Assembly: GCF_000240165.1 (NCBI RefSeq)
Contig: NC_017586.1
Location: 186,001-250,000, forward strand
DNA length: 64,000 nucleotides
Direction of reading: 5' to 3'
Origin: Streptantibioticus cattleyicolor NRRL 8057 = DSM 46488
Lineage (GTDB): Bacteria > Actinomycetota > Actinomycetes > Streptomycetales > Streptomycetaceae
The first letter of the stretch is position 1. Every line of letters starts with the position of its first letter. Below are positions 21,693 through 29,879 of the stretch, in pieces. The notes under the pieces were generated by a model, which was not told the origin of the DNA, did not search any database, and worked only from the letters and a program-made list of their open reading frames with translations. The translations under genes and the position numbers were made by a program.

Positions 21693-22440
21693 GTCAGCGC
21701 CCTGACGACGTCGGCGAATGGCACCGGCTCACCGGTGCGCTCGCTCACCCTCTGATGGCACGCCCGGGCACCGGTGTCGCGTTCGACTTCATGGAGCTTC
21801 GGACGGCACACCTCGGTCGCGGAGTGCAGCGACACGGTCAAGACAGCCGGCACCGGCGTCAGGCCCACCAACCTCCCGGACCGCAGCGGATGCCGACGCA
21901 CCGCGGCCGACAGCTGCCTCTCCAGCCCGAGCGGGTCGGTCATCGGCTGACGCCTTACCGACAGAGCGTCGATCCCCGCAAGCGCCTGGCCTCGCCAGCC
22001 GGTCACCACGGCCTGGCGCCAGCCCGCCGTTCTTGCCGCCTCCGCGAACCGGACCTCGTCCTCTTCCGCGATCAGGCCCACCGGGCGTACGTCCAGCAAC
22101 CAGGACGCGCCCGCCCCAATACGAGGAAGTCCGGGGCGTGCGCGCCCTTCCTCGCCGAGCGCGTAAACCGCGGGCGGAACGGCTGGGCCAACACCTCGGC
22201 GAACCGGTTCACGAAGTCCAGAGCCAGCAGCAGCCACCGCTCGACCAGGCTTTCGAAGCCGTGCTGCCGACCGGTGGAGACCAGGCACTCCGGCCCGGGA
22301 CGGTGCCGCTGGCCGATCCGCCAGGCGAAGCGCTGCACCGGTGCCGACGCCATCGCCGATACCTCGCCCAACACCCGCCCCGGACTGACGACCTCGGCCA
22401 TTCCCATTTTCCACCTCGTTGTCCACGACCTGGACCCCGT
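21690..22440 (-). pseudogene. TnsA-like heteromeric transposase endonuclease, broken
   Basis: On the minus strand one frame reads WRIGQRHRPG, TGRQHGFESLVERW, LLALDFVNRFAEVLAQPF and HAPDFLVLG. A frame change near 22095 then gives LLDVRPVGLIAEEDEVRF. This is the core of TnsA-like endonucleases, which cut the 5' ends of Tn7-type elements. The Glu of FES and the Asp of PDF are at catalytic positions, but the usual Lys of VKP is Arg. The frameshift and the lost Lys make it inactive. No TnsB, TnsC or target-selection gene remains nearby. Confidence 0.6.
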
Positions 22441-22662
22441 CGGGTCCAGGCACCTGGCACGCACGCCGGGGCGCACACGGTCCGCCACATCCCCGAGCCG
22501 GTGGGCGCAGATCACCCCCTGGCCGTCGGCCCTGCCGTCACCTCCGGCGGCGGTGACGCCGTCATCAGCCGGGCGGAGGTGACCTCGGCGGTCGCCGACG
22601 TGCTACGGCGTGAAGTCTCCTCGGGTGCCGACCGAGCCCGCCGGCCGGCACCCGGTGGCGAG

Positions 22663-23349
22663 CTACTTCTGCTGCGGGTTCGGAGTCTGCGGTTGGCCGA
22701 GTTCCTTGGGCCCGTAGTGGGCAACTGCCGCTCCTGTTGCCATGGCCCAGTAGCGGTCTCCGTATGACCAGTGCCACCACTCCGTGGGGTAGTTGACCAG
22801 GCCGGCGGCAGTGAGTGCGATGCTCAGGATGTTCCGATGGGAGCGAGCCTTGTCGCTGATGTTGTCGGCCTGCGTGTAACCGGCGCCAGCACTCTCCTCC
22901 GGAGTCGCGTTCATACGCGTACCCATGTCGAGTTCGCAGCCGTCGTCATCGGCAAGGGTCAGGTCAACCGCTGCCCCGGCGCTGTGCGGTGCGATCTCGG
23001 GAGGGGACACGTAGCGGCTGGCTGCCGAGCGGACCTGCTCAGCGGCCCATTCCGGGTGTTCAGCACGCAGTTGGGCCGCGTACTTGTCGAAGTAGTGGCG
23101 CTGAAGGGACGGTGGGCGGTACCCCTCGACGAACAGCAGCCGCATCCCTTGAGGTAGCTGTGCCTGTGCTTCGAGGAGGCGGTCGAGCACTCCTTCCCGC
23201 AGGTAAGCGAAGGCACCGGCAGAATCCTGCAACTTCCGCTCGTCGATCAGCAGACGGCTGTCTCGCCGCAGGTCCACGAGCCGTTCACCACACTCCTGAA
23301 CAGGCACGGCTGCGACCTTCGGGTCGGACATCAGAACGATCTCAGTCAT
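22663..23349 (-). CDS. D-alanyl-D-alanine dipeptidase, VanX / DdpX type
   Basis: This 228-residue protein of peptidase family M15D starts at ATG 23349; a second Met at residue 7 is possible. The zinc and catalytic residues are visible: His122 and Asp129 in PHSAGAAVDLTLAD, Glu190 and His193 in PTEWWHW, plus the Arg of EGYRPPS near 78. Such enzymes split D-Ala-D-Ala, in glycopeptide resistance or cell-wall recycling. No vanH, vanA or vanRS genes are adjacent, so recycling or dipeptide catabolism is the safer reading. No signal peptide is visible, so it is probably cytoplasmic. Confidence 0.88.
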   Translation of the reverse strand: MTEIVLMSDPKVAAVPVQECGERLVDLRRDSRLLIDERKLQDSAGAFAYLREGVLDRLLEAQAQLPQGMRLLFVEGYRPPSLQRHYFDKYAAQLRAEHPEWAAEQVRSAASRYVSPPEIAPHSAGAAVDLTLADDDGCELDMGTRMNATPEESAGAGYTQADNISDKARSHRNILSIALTAAGLVNYPTEWWHWSYGDRYWAMATGAAVAHYGPKELGQPQTPNPQQK

Positions 23350-24013
23350 GACAGGATCATCTCGTGGCCTCGCGCCCCTTCGACCGGGCTCTTCCGAGCT
23401 GCCGTGACGACGCGCGTCCCGCCAACGCCAGCCGGAGCGTGGGAGGCCCTGTCCGAGGCGCAGCGCGAACGCCTGGCCCACTTGGACATCCGGCCGGTGC
23501 CCGCGGCTCCCTGCGGCCCCGCAGACGGCCGCCCGGGGCCGGGTGCCGCCTTCGCACGGGCCCTGCGCGATGCCCTGGTCACCACCACCGGCACCCAAAT
23601 CGCCGTCGTCACCGCCGACTCCGATAGCCGCGCCGACCGGAGCGGGGCAACCGTGATCTCCATCGGCGCCGCCGGGATCATCCTCGGCCAGCGTGGACGC
23701 GGCGCCCCCGTCGTAGTGCCTTGTCATCGTTGCCACACGGGCTCACCGGTGCTTCGTGGTCGAAGCCACGGACATACGCCCCGGCCGCCGAGGACACGAT
23801 CCGTTGCGCATCAACGCCATCTCCTCGCCATCGGCCCATCCGGCGTCACGTGGGTCAACTCGCGACCGTTGAATACGCGAGCCCACCAGTATCAACCGAG
23901 CGACTCCGGGCCCGCTCGACGTGACACCGCTGCGAGGCTGTCTGGGCTGGGGGTTGCTCGCCGGAGCCGCTGCGGAGAAGGGATTGAGCGTTCCCTGGCG
24001 GCTCCGCTCTACC
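23350..24013. other. gene-free stretch with one possible helicase-associated remnant
   Basis: No intact gene is supported. On the + strand at about 23440-23580 an open stretch reads AWEALSEAQRERLAHLDI and then GAAFARALRDAL. This resembles the helicase-associated repeats found in Streptomyces plasmid-type helicases, but it is too short to be sure. The remainder shows only shadows. Confidence 0.3.
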
Positions 24014-24041
24014 TGAGCCGACGTCACCCGGGCTCGGCTCA
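24014..24041 (-). terminator. hairpin overlapping the stop of the quinone reductase gene
   Basis: TGAGCCGA (24014-24021) and TCGGCTCA (24034-24041) form a perfect 8-base stem with a 12-base loop. The right arm contains the stop codon of the minus-strand gene. It is placed correctly to end the three-gene operon. Confidence 0.5.
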
Positions 24042-24992
24042 AACGTCGTTGCCGTCGGGGCCGTCGTTCGGGAGGAGGACGACCTTGCCCAGTGGGTGGT
24101 CGTGTTCCAGGTGGGAGAAGGCCGACCGGACCTCGGACAGCGGATAGGTCCGGCTGATCGGCACATGGATCCGGCCGGTCGCCGTCAGCTCGGCCAGCTC
24201 GGTCAGCACGGCCTGACCGGTGCCCTCGGCACTTCCCTGCGACCGGGTGCCGAGGGTGGTGGCGGCACGGTAGTCGAGGGTGTTGACCCGGTGGGGCAGC
24301 ACCCCCAGGGAGAGCGCGATCCGGGGGTAGTCGCCGCCGTGGAAGTCGAGGAAGGCGTGGGCCGTGCCGGCCCCGTCGCCCTCGATCGCCCGGCGGAGGC
24401 GTTCGGTGACTCCACTCCCGTAGTGGACGAGGGTGGCGCCCTGGGCCTCCAGCCAGTCCCGGTGTCGCGGGGAGGCGATCGCGACCACGTGCGCCCTTCG
24501 CAGGCGCAGGAGTTGGACGGCGATGGTGCCGACCCCGCCGGTGGCCCCGCTGACCAGGACCGTCTCGCCGGCCCTCGGGGCGACGGCGGCGATCGCGGCC
24601 CAGGCGGTGCTGCCCGCGACGTAGAGGGCGCCTGCGGCGGTCCAGGGGAGCCCGTCGGGCTTGCGGACGAGTTGGTCGTCCGGGACGACGACGTACTCGG
24701 CGTGGCTGGAGCGCTCCCAGGACCAGCCGATGACCGGGTCCCCGGGTGCCCAGCCGGTCACCGCGGACCCGGTCGCGGTGACGGTGCCGGCCAGGTCACT
24801 GCCCTGGCCGGAGGGGAACGTCGCGGGGAACCGCTCGTGCAGGGCCCCGGTACGGATCTTGGCCTCGCCCGGGTTGATCCCGGCGGCCCGCACCCGTACC
24901 AGCACGTCGCGCGGGCCCAGCGGACGCGGTTCGACGTCCTCGACGCCGAGCACGTCGATGTCTCCGTAGCGGTGGAAACGTACGGCTTTCAC
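24039..24992 (-). CDS. NADP-dependent quinone oxidoreductase-like protein
   Basis: This is a 317-residue medium-chain reductase without the structural zinc lobe. It has the N-terminal GroES-like fold (VRVRAAGINPGEAKIR), the nucleotide loop SGATGGVGTIAVQLL (about 147-161) and the closing GKVVLLPND. It would reduce quinones or enones with NADPH in the cytosol. The GTG start overlaps the stop of the upstream gene by 4 bases (GTGA), so translation is coupled. It is the last gene of a three-gene unit under the divergent LysR regulator. Confidence 0.88.
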   Translation of the reverse strand: MKAVRFHRYGDIDVLGVEDVEPRPLGPRDVLVRVRAAGINPGEAKIRTGALHERFPATFPSGQGSDLAGTVTATGSAVTGWAPGDPVIGWSWERSSHAEYVVVPDDQLVRKPDGLPWTAAGALYVAGSTAWAAIAAVAPRAGETVLVSGATGGVGTIAVQLLRLRRAHVVAIASPRHRDWLEAQGATLVHYGSGVTERLRRAIEGDGAGTAHAFLDFHGGDYPRIALSLGVLPHRVNTLDYRAATTLGTRSQGSAEGTGQAVLTELAELTATGRIHVPISRTYPLSEVRSAFSHLEHDHPLGKVVLLPNDGPDGNDV

Positions 24993-25399
24993 GGGCGTTC
25001 CTCCAACTGGACGTGGCCGTTGATGAAGGCGGCGACCTGGTCGAGGGCCTGCGCCGCATCGTCGTCGAGCGGGATTTCCCGGCCGCCGGCCTGGATCAGC
25101 AGCGGTGGCAGTCCGCGTAGATCGGCGTGGGGCGGGCCGGCCAGCGGGGTGCGCGGGTCCGTTCCGGCGAGGGCCGCCACCGCGCGGTCGGCGGACTCCT
25201 GTGAGGTGACGTCGAGTTCGACCACGTTCAGGTCGAGCCGTTCGGCCTCGGCCAGGCGGTGCAGTTCCTTGGCGCGGGCGGCTTTGCGGGTTTCGGGGGC
25301 GCGCATCGAGGCGTGGACGCGGTGACCGGCCCGGGCGAGTGCCCGCGCGGTGAGGTTGCCGATGCCGGTGGCGGCACCGGTGATGAGCACGGTCGACAC
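24989..25399 (-). CDS. short chimeric frame: SDR N-terminus joined to hydrolase C-terminus
   Basis: This 136-residue frame starts at GTG with AGGAG 8 bases before it. Residues 1-75 are a standard SDR Rossmann start (VLITGAATGIGNLTARAL, then VVELDVTSQESADRAV). From about residue 78 the sequence changes to TPLAGPPHADLRGLPPLLIQAG, the C-terminal half of an HSL-type alpha/beta hydrolase. The catalytic parts of both families are missing. It is probably an in-frame deletion product that persists because it couples its neighbours, and it is unlikely to be an enzyme. Confidence 0.65.
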   Translation of the reverse strand: MSTVLITGAATGIGNLTARALARAGHRVHASMRAPETRKAARAKELHRLAEAERLDLNVVELDVTSQESADRAVAALAGTDPRTPLAGPPHADLRGLPPLLIQAGGREIPLDDDAAQALDQVAAFINGHVQLEERP

Positions 25400-25461
25400 G
25401 GTGGGTCTCCTGTCGGAGGGGGTGAAGGGGAGGAGAAGAGAGGGGGAAGTGGTGGAGGGGG

Positions 25462-26223
25462 TCAGGCGATGCCGCCGTTGCTGAACAGCACTTGGCCGTT
25501 GATCCAGTGGCCGGCGGGGCCGGCCAGGAAGGAGACGGCCTCGGCGATGTCTTCGGGGGTGCCGAGCCGCTCCAGGGGTGCGGCGGCGGCGATCCGGGCC
25601 ATCAGCTCCTCGCTCTTGCCCTCCACGAAGAGCGGTGTCGCAGTGGGGCCGGGGGCCACCGCGTTGACGGTCACATCCCGGCCGCGCAGCTCGCGTGCCA
25701 GGATCAGGGTCATGGCCTTGACCGCACCCTTGGTCGCCGCGTAGCCGCCGTAGCCGGGCTGCTGGAGCCGGGTCACCGAGGTGGAGAAGTTGATCAGCGC
25801 GCCGCCGGGGCGCAGCCTGCGGGCGGCGAGCTGGGAGACCACGAAGGTCCCCCGGACGTTCACCCGGTGCATCCGGTCGAATGCCTCCAGTTCCATCTCG
25901 GCGAGCGGGGCCAGCAGCATGATCCCGGCGGTGTTGACGACCGCGTCGACGCCGCCGAAGCGTTCTTCCGCAGCGTCGAAGAGCCCGGTCATCTCCGTCG
26001 GCTCGGCGACATCGCCGGGCAGGGCCATCGCCGTGCCACCGGCCGCGGTGACCGACTCGACGACCGCCTCGGCCTTCGCCGCGCTGCCCGCGTAGTGGAC
26101 GACGACGGCCATGCCGTCCGCGGCCAGCCGGCGCGCGATCGCGCCACCGATGCCGCCCGAGCCGCCGGTCACCACGGCCACCCTGGGCCGACCGGATCCG
26201 TTCTGCGATACCGCACTGTTCAC
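25462..26223 (-). CDS. short-chain dehydrogenase/reductase
   Basis: This 253-residue classical SDR starts with GTG behind GAGGAG. The NADP loop VVTGGSGGIGG lies at 17-27, NTAG near 95, the catalytic Ser in FSTSVT, and Tyr/Lys in YAATK near 162-166. The C-terminus ends INGQVLFSNGG, the usual tail of 3-oxoacyl-ACP-reductase-like members. The substrate is unknown. It is the first gene of the operon and diverges from the LysR gene, the standard arrangement for a regulated oxidoreductase. Confidence 0.9.
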   Translation of the reverse strand: MNSAVSQNGSGRPRVAVVTGGSGGIGGAIARRLAADGMAVVVHYAGSAAKAEAVVESVTAAGGTAMALPGDVAEPTEMTGLFDAAEERFGGVDAVVNTAGIMLLAPLAEMELEAFDRMHRVNVRGTFVVSQLAARRLRPGGALINFSTSVTRLQQPGYGGYAATKGAVKAMTLILARELRGRDVTVNAVAPGPTATPLFVEGKSEELMARIAAAAPLERLGTPEDIAEAVSFLAGPAGHWINGQVLFSNGGIA

Positions 26224-26233
26224 AACTGCTCCT

Positions 26234-26261
26234 CATCCGGCATCCGGCATCCGGCATCCGG
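26234..26261. repeat. four tandem copies of a 7-base unit in the SDR leader
   Basis: CATCCGG is repeated exactly four times head to tail. Seen from the minus strand it is CCGGATG x4, ending directly before the Shine-Dalgarno region and 11 bases before the GTG start. The copy number could change by slippage and so alter leader length or the position of LysR binding. Confidence 0.85.
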
Positions 26262-26377
26262 CCTCAGGACGGACACCTGGCACTGTGGGAGTCCGGGCGA
26301 TCCGCCCGGCGACGGGATCAATACTCCGCCGCCTCGAAGTATTCGTCCAATGCATCACCGGCATTTAGATTATTCGG

Positions 26378-27301
26378 ATGGTGCATATTGAACGGGTCGA
26401 CCTCAATCTGCTGGCTCCGCTCGCCGCGCTGCTGGAGGAGCGGCATGTCTCGCGCGCAGCCGAAGTCGCCGGGATGAGCCAGCCGGCGATGAGCCGGGCG
26501 CTCCAGCGGCTGCGGGACACACTCGGCGACGAGTTGCTGGTGCGCACCCCGGGCGGGTACCGGCTCACCCCGCGGGCCGAGCGCGTCCAGCGTCAGCTGC
26601 GGGCAGTCCTGCCGCGGCTGGAGAGCCTGTTCGCCCCGGAGGGGTTCGACCCTGCCGAGGCCGCCGAGGCATTCCGGGTCGCGGGTACCGACTTCACCCA
26701 GGTGTTCGCGCCCGCGGTCTTCCAGCGTGTGTTCCGAGAGTCGCCGCGCTCCACACTGCACTTCCGCACCTGGCACGACGCCATCTACGAGGACCTCGAC
26801 CGGGGCGTCGTCGACCTGGTGTTCTTCGCCAGATCGACGCCGGCCACCGCCCTGCGCACCGAACACCTCCTCGACGACCGGTTCGTCTGCGTGCTCTCCG
26901 CGGACCACCCGCTCGCCGAACGCCCCGGGATCGCCCTGGAGGAGTACCTGGACGCCGCCCATGTCATCGTCGGTACCATCGGCGCGCGCCAGACCGCGAT
27001 CGAGCAACGCCTGGAAGACCTCGGAGAGCACCGCCGGGCCGGACTGACCGTCCCCTACCACTCCCTGGCCCTGCGCTCGGTCCCGGGCACCCGGCTGATC
27101 CTCACACTGCCCGCGCGGCTACTTGCGGAGCGGCACCCGGACCCCGGGATCCGGATCCTGCCCGCTCCTCAGGAAATCCGCCCGCTGGACTACCAGATGG
27201 CCTGGCACCCCCGGCTCGACGGTGATCCGGGACAGCGTTGGCTCCGTGACGTCATCCGCGCCGTCACCGCCGAACTCCCTGAGCCGGCCGAGCAGTTCTG
27301 A
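26378..27301 (+). CDS. LysR-family regulator
   Basis: This is a 307-residue LysR-type protein. The winged helix-turn-helix is at the N-terminus (ERHVSRAAEVAGMSQPAMSRAL, followed by LRDTLGDELLVRTPGGYRLTP), with a periplasmic-binding-like effector domain from about 95. It is transcribed away from the SDR operon across 154 bases that include an AT-rich island (26340-26375), so it most likely controls that operon in response to a small molecule. The Shine-Dalgarno is weak; GTG three bases downstream is an alternative start. Confidence 0.9.
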   Translation: MVHIERVDLNLLAPLAALLEERHVSRAAEVAGMSQPAMSRALQRLRDTLGDELLVRTPGGYRLTPRAERVQRQLRAVLPRLESLFAPEGFDPAEAAEAFRVAGTDFTQVFAPAVFQRVFRESPRSTLHFRTWHDAIYEDLDRGVVDLVFFARSTPATALRTEHLLDDRFVCVLSADHPLAERPGIALEEYLDAAHVIVGTIGARQTAIEQRLEDLGEHRRAGLTVPYHSLALRSVPGTRLILTLPARLLAERHPDPGIRILPAPQEIRPLDYQMAWHPRLDGDPGQRWLRDVIRAVTAELPEPAEQF

Positions 27302-27306
27302 GGCAG

Positions 27307-27326
27307 CGCCCACCCTGTGGTGGGCG
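27307..27326 (+). terminator. strong hairpin after the LysR gene
   Basis: CGCCCACC and GGTGGGCG form a perfect 8-base GC stem with a 4-base loop, starting 6 bases after the TGA. No U run follows, as is usual for actinomycete terminators. Confidence 0.7.
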
Positions 27327-27394
27327 AACGCCGGCGACTGCTGTACCCCGTGGTGGCCGTGATCGCGGCATCGGAGGGCTGCTGGAGGGGCGGA

Positions 27395-27645
27395 TCACAG
27401 GGCTGGACCGACCCGGCGCAGTGACCGTCGCAGAGCTCCGGCGTCCCGGGCCGTCCAGACGCTCGGGTAGATCGGTCGGAAGCCGAGTTCCCGGCGGATC
27501 CGCTGATTGGACACGATCCCGAACCACGGGTCGGGGTCCGTGAGCTCGTGGAGCCCGGCGGGCACCTCGACGCCGTTGAGCTGGTACAGCTCGACCGTCG
27601 TGACGGGGGCGTCATCGGCGATGTTGTAGATCCGGCCGGCGATGC
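27395..27645 (-). pseudogene. C-terminal remnant of an NAD-dependent epimerase
   Basis: A minus-strand frame ending at 27395 reads GRIYNIADDAPVTTVEL, WFGIVSNQRIRRELGFRP and IYPSVWTARDAGAL, the C-terminal part of extended SDR/epimerase proteins. There is no Rossmann half; the sequence changes abruptly at about 27645 to an unrelated + strand remnant. It is clearly truncated. Confidence 0.65.
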
Positions 27646-27948
27646 CCGGCGCGCACCCTTCACATCACCCATCCGCACAACACCTCCATCAGCCAGGTGC
27701 TCGACGCCTTCCACGCCCGCTATCCCGGCATCTCCCTGTGCGTCGAACCGTCCGTCCCGGATCCCACGCCCTTCGAAGCGGTCGCCTCCCGGCAGTGCGC
27801 CCGCTTTCTCGCGTTCAGCTCCCAGCGCCGCACCTACGGCCGCACCCACTTCCAGCGGGCGGTCGCAGACCTGCCGGACCCTGACCGCATCGACCAGCCC
27901 TACCTGCTGCGTGCCTTCGGCGGACTCCAGGGTCTCGAAGCGGCCTGA
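27646..27948 (+). pseudogene. C-terminal remnant of an SDR / thioester-reductase-like protein
   Basis: About 95 residues on the + strand, ending TGA at 27946-27948, read LHITHPHNTSISQVLDAF, RYPGISLCVEPSVPDPTP, RFLAFSSQRRTYGRTHF and YLLRAFGGLQG. Composition and the RTY-R-F pattern fit the tail of NAD-binding-4 (male-sterility-type) reductases, but there is no start or cofactor site. The family call is tentative. It abuts the epimerase remnant, so two truncated genes meet tail-inward at one junction. Confidence 0.45.
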
Positions 27949-27974
27949 GTGTCGGCTTCCTCCTCGGCGGCGTC

Positions 27975-29525
27975 TCAGCGGTCCTGCGTATGGACGCGGT
28001 GCCCGTCGAAGGAGAAGCGCCGGGTCATGGCCCGGTAGCTGCGCACGGACCGCGGCCATACAGCGGTGTTGTGTCCGTTCCGGGGGTCCAGGTACCAGCT
28101 TCGGCACAGGTGCGGAAGCCACAGGGTACGTTGGACGTACTGGTGGAGTCGGGCGGTGTACGCCCGCTGGGTCTCCGGGAGCACCTCCACTTGAGCCAGT
28201 CCGCGCCGCGACATCCGCGCCAGGCAGTCCAGCACGTAGTCGAGTTGTGCTTCCAGCAGCAGGGTGAGCGAGGCGTGACCGAGTCCGCTGTTGGGTCCGA
28301 GCAGGAGAAACATGTTCGGGAAGCCGGCAACCATGATGTTCCGGTCGGCCGCCATGCCATCGCTCCAGGCGTCCGACAGACGTCGTCGCCCCTGTCCGAC
28401 GATGCGACGCGCGATGGCCGGTCTGTCGACCCTGAACCCGGTGGCGAGGACTATGACGTCGGCAGGCCGCGCGGTCCCGGCGCGGGTGACGACCGAGCTG
28501 TCGGTGATCTCGGAGATGGGGTCGGTGACCAGTTCGACGCCGGCTCGCCGGAGCGCCGGATAGTAGTCGTTGGACAGCAGGACGCGCTTGCAGCCGAGAG
28601 GGTAGGCCGGGGTCAGTCGGCGTCGCAGGTCGCGTTCGGGGATCTGTCGGCGCATGTGGGCACGGGCCAGGCCGGCCACGCACGTGCTGACGGCACGGTG
28701 GACGGGCCCGGCGAAGCAGAGCAGCCAGCTCTCGCGTAGCCAGTAGACCGCCGTTCTGACCAGCCGGCGCAGGACCGGCGAGCGCCGGTACAACGACCGC
28801 TCGGTGGCGGTGACGGGGCGTTGCAGACGGGGAAGAACCCAGGGAGGCGACCGCTGGTACACATCAAGGGCTGCCGCCGATGCCGCCAGGTGGGGAACGC
28901 ACTGGACGGCGGAGGCCCCTGTCCCGATCAGCGCGACACGCTTGCCGTCGAAGTCGCACGTGTCGTCCCAGCGTGCCGTGTGGAGCACCGCACCACGAAA
29001 GGTGCCAAGGCCGGGCAGCTCGGGAACATGTGGTTCGCTGAGCAACCCCGTGGCGGTGATCAGGAACCGGGAGAGATAGCGGCGGCCGGCCGCCTGGATG
29101 TGCCACCGCATCTCCGTCCCGTCCCATCGGGCTTCGTCAACGGGACTGTTCAGTCGCAGATGCGGCTCGAGCCCGAAGTCGGTCACGCAGTCGCGCAGGT
29201 ATGTGTGAATCTCCTCCGCCTTCGGCAGCGTTGAGCGCCATCGGGGGGCGGGAGCGAAGGAATAGGCGTAAAGATGCCCCGGCACATCACAGGCCGCCCC
29301 CGGGTAACGGTTGTCGCGCCAGGTTCCCCCGACGTCGTGGAAGCGCTCCAGCACGACGAAATCCGTGATTCCCGCCTGCCGCAGACGGATGGCCGCGCCG
29401 AGTCCGGACATTCCAGTTCCGATGATCGCAATGCGGTGTTCTTCGGCCGGGAGTTGTTCGCCACGGGGGTGTTCCGCGCCCGGCATCTGCTGAAAGGTCG
29501 TGTTCATCAAGGAGGTTCCGGCCAC
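27975..29525 (-). CDS. Baeyer-Villiger-type flavin monooxygenase
   Basis: This 516-residue class B flavoprotein monooxygenase has the FAD loop GTGMSGLG (36-43), the Baeyer-Villiger fingerprint FRGAVLHTARW (176-186) and the NADPH loop GTGASAV (201-207). A C-terminal MFLLLGPNSGLGH completes the family pattern. It would insert oxygen next to a ketone, for example making a lactone or ester in tailoring or steroid catabolism. The start is taken at GTG 29525; ATG 29507 is an alternative, and neither has a clear Shine-Dalgarno. It is monocistronic, flanked by pseudogene scraps. Confidence 0.9.
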   Translation of the reverse strand: MAGTSLMNTTFQQMPGAEHPRGEQLPAEEHRIAIIGTGMSGLGAAIRLRQAGITDFVVLERFHDVGGTWRDNRYPGAACDVPGHLYAYSFAPAPRWRSTLPKAEEIHTYLRDCVTDFGLEPHLRLNSPVDEARWDGTEMRWHIQAAGRRYLSRFLITATGLLSEPHVPELPGLGTFRGAVLHTARWDDTCDFDGKRVALIGTGASAVQCVPHLAASAAALDVYQRSPPWVLPRLQRPVTATERSLYRRSPVLRRLVRTAVYWLRESWLLCFAGPVHRAVSTCVAGLARAHMRRQIPERDLRRRLTPAYPLGCKRVLLSNDYYPALRRAGVELVTDPISEITDSSVVTRAGTARPADVIVLATGFRVDRPAIARRIVGQGRRRLSDAWSDGMAADRNIMVAGFPNMFLLLGPNSGLGHASLTLLLEAQLDYVLDCLARMSRRGLAQVEVLPETQRAYTARLHQYVQRTLWLPHLCRSWYLDPRNGHNTAVWPRSVRSYRAMTRRFSFDGHRVHTQDR

Positions 29526-29879
29526 ATGGTTGCGTCGCGGGTTCAGAGCAGGTGGTGATCAGGGCCAAGCGAGGCCCGGTCGGTCCTGAGGCGGGGAAGG
29601 CGGCCGGACAGAGGCCGTGCGACAAACGTAGGTGCGTGTGACCGCGTCATTCGGATACGCCGCGCATGCCTACCTGCGCTCACTCGAAAGTGTTTCGAAA
29701 GTGGCCGTAACTCAACTCCCGGCCTTCGAGGGCCGAGTTGCGTCCAGCAGTGGGGATCGGCCACAGGCCCCGGGAGGTCTCGACCACGGTGACGCCGGTG
29801 TAGTGCGGCGTCACCGGCGAGAGTGCGGGACGGACCGGGACCGGGCGCCGTCCCGTCTGACAGGGTCAGGTGCCGGCGC
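29526..29879. other. gene-free stretch between monooxygenase and CGNR gene
   Basis: No coding sequence is supported. It contains a relatively AT-rich block at 29640-29725 with a spaced direct repeat, listed separately, and probably the promoter of the monooxygenase gene. Confidence 0.5.
29684..29703. promoter_or_regulatory. direct repeat TCGAAAGTG, 11-base period
   Basis: TCGAAAGTG occurs at 29684-29692 and again at 29695-29703, one helical turn apart, 160-180 bases upstream of the Baeyer-Villiger monooxygenase start. Same-face spacing is typical of an activator or repressor site. The protein that binds is unknown. Confidence 0.4.

Noticed and set aside
22663-23349. VanX as part of a glycopeptide-resistance cluster
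   Set aside because: No vanH, vanA, vanR or vanS homologue is adjacent; the neighbours are remnants and an unrelated reductase operon.
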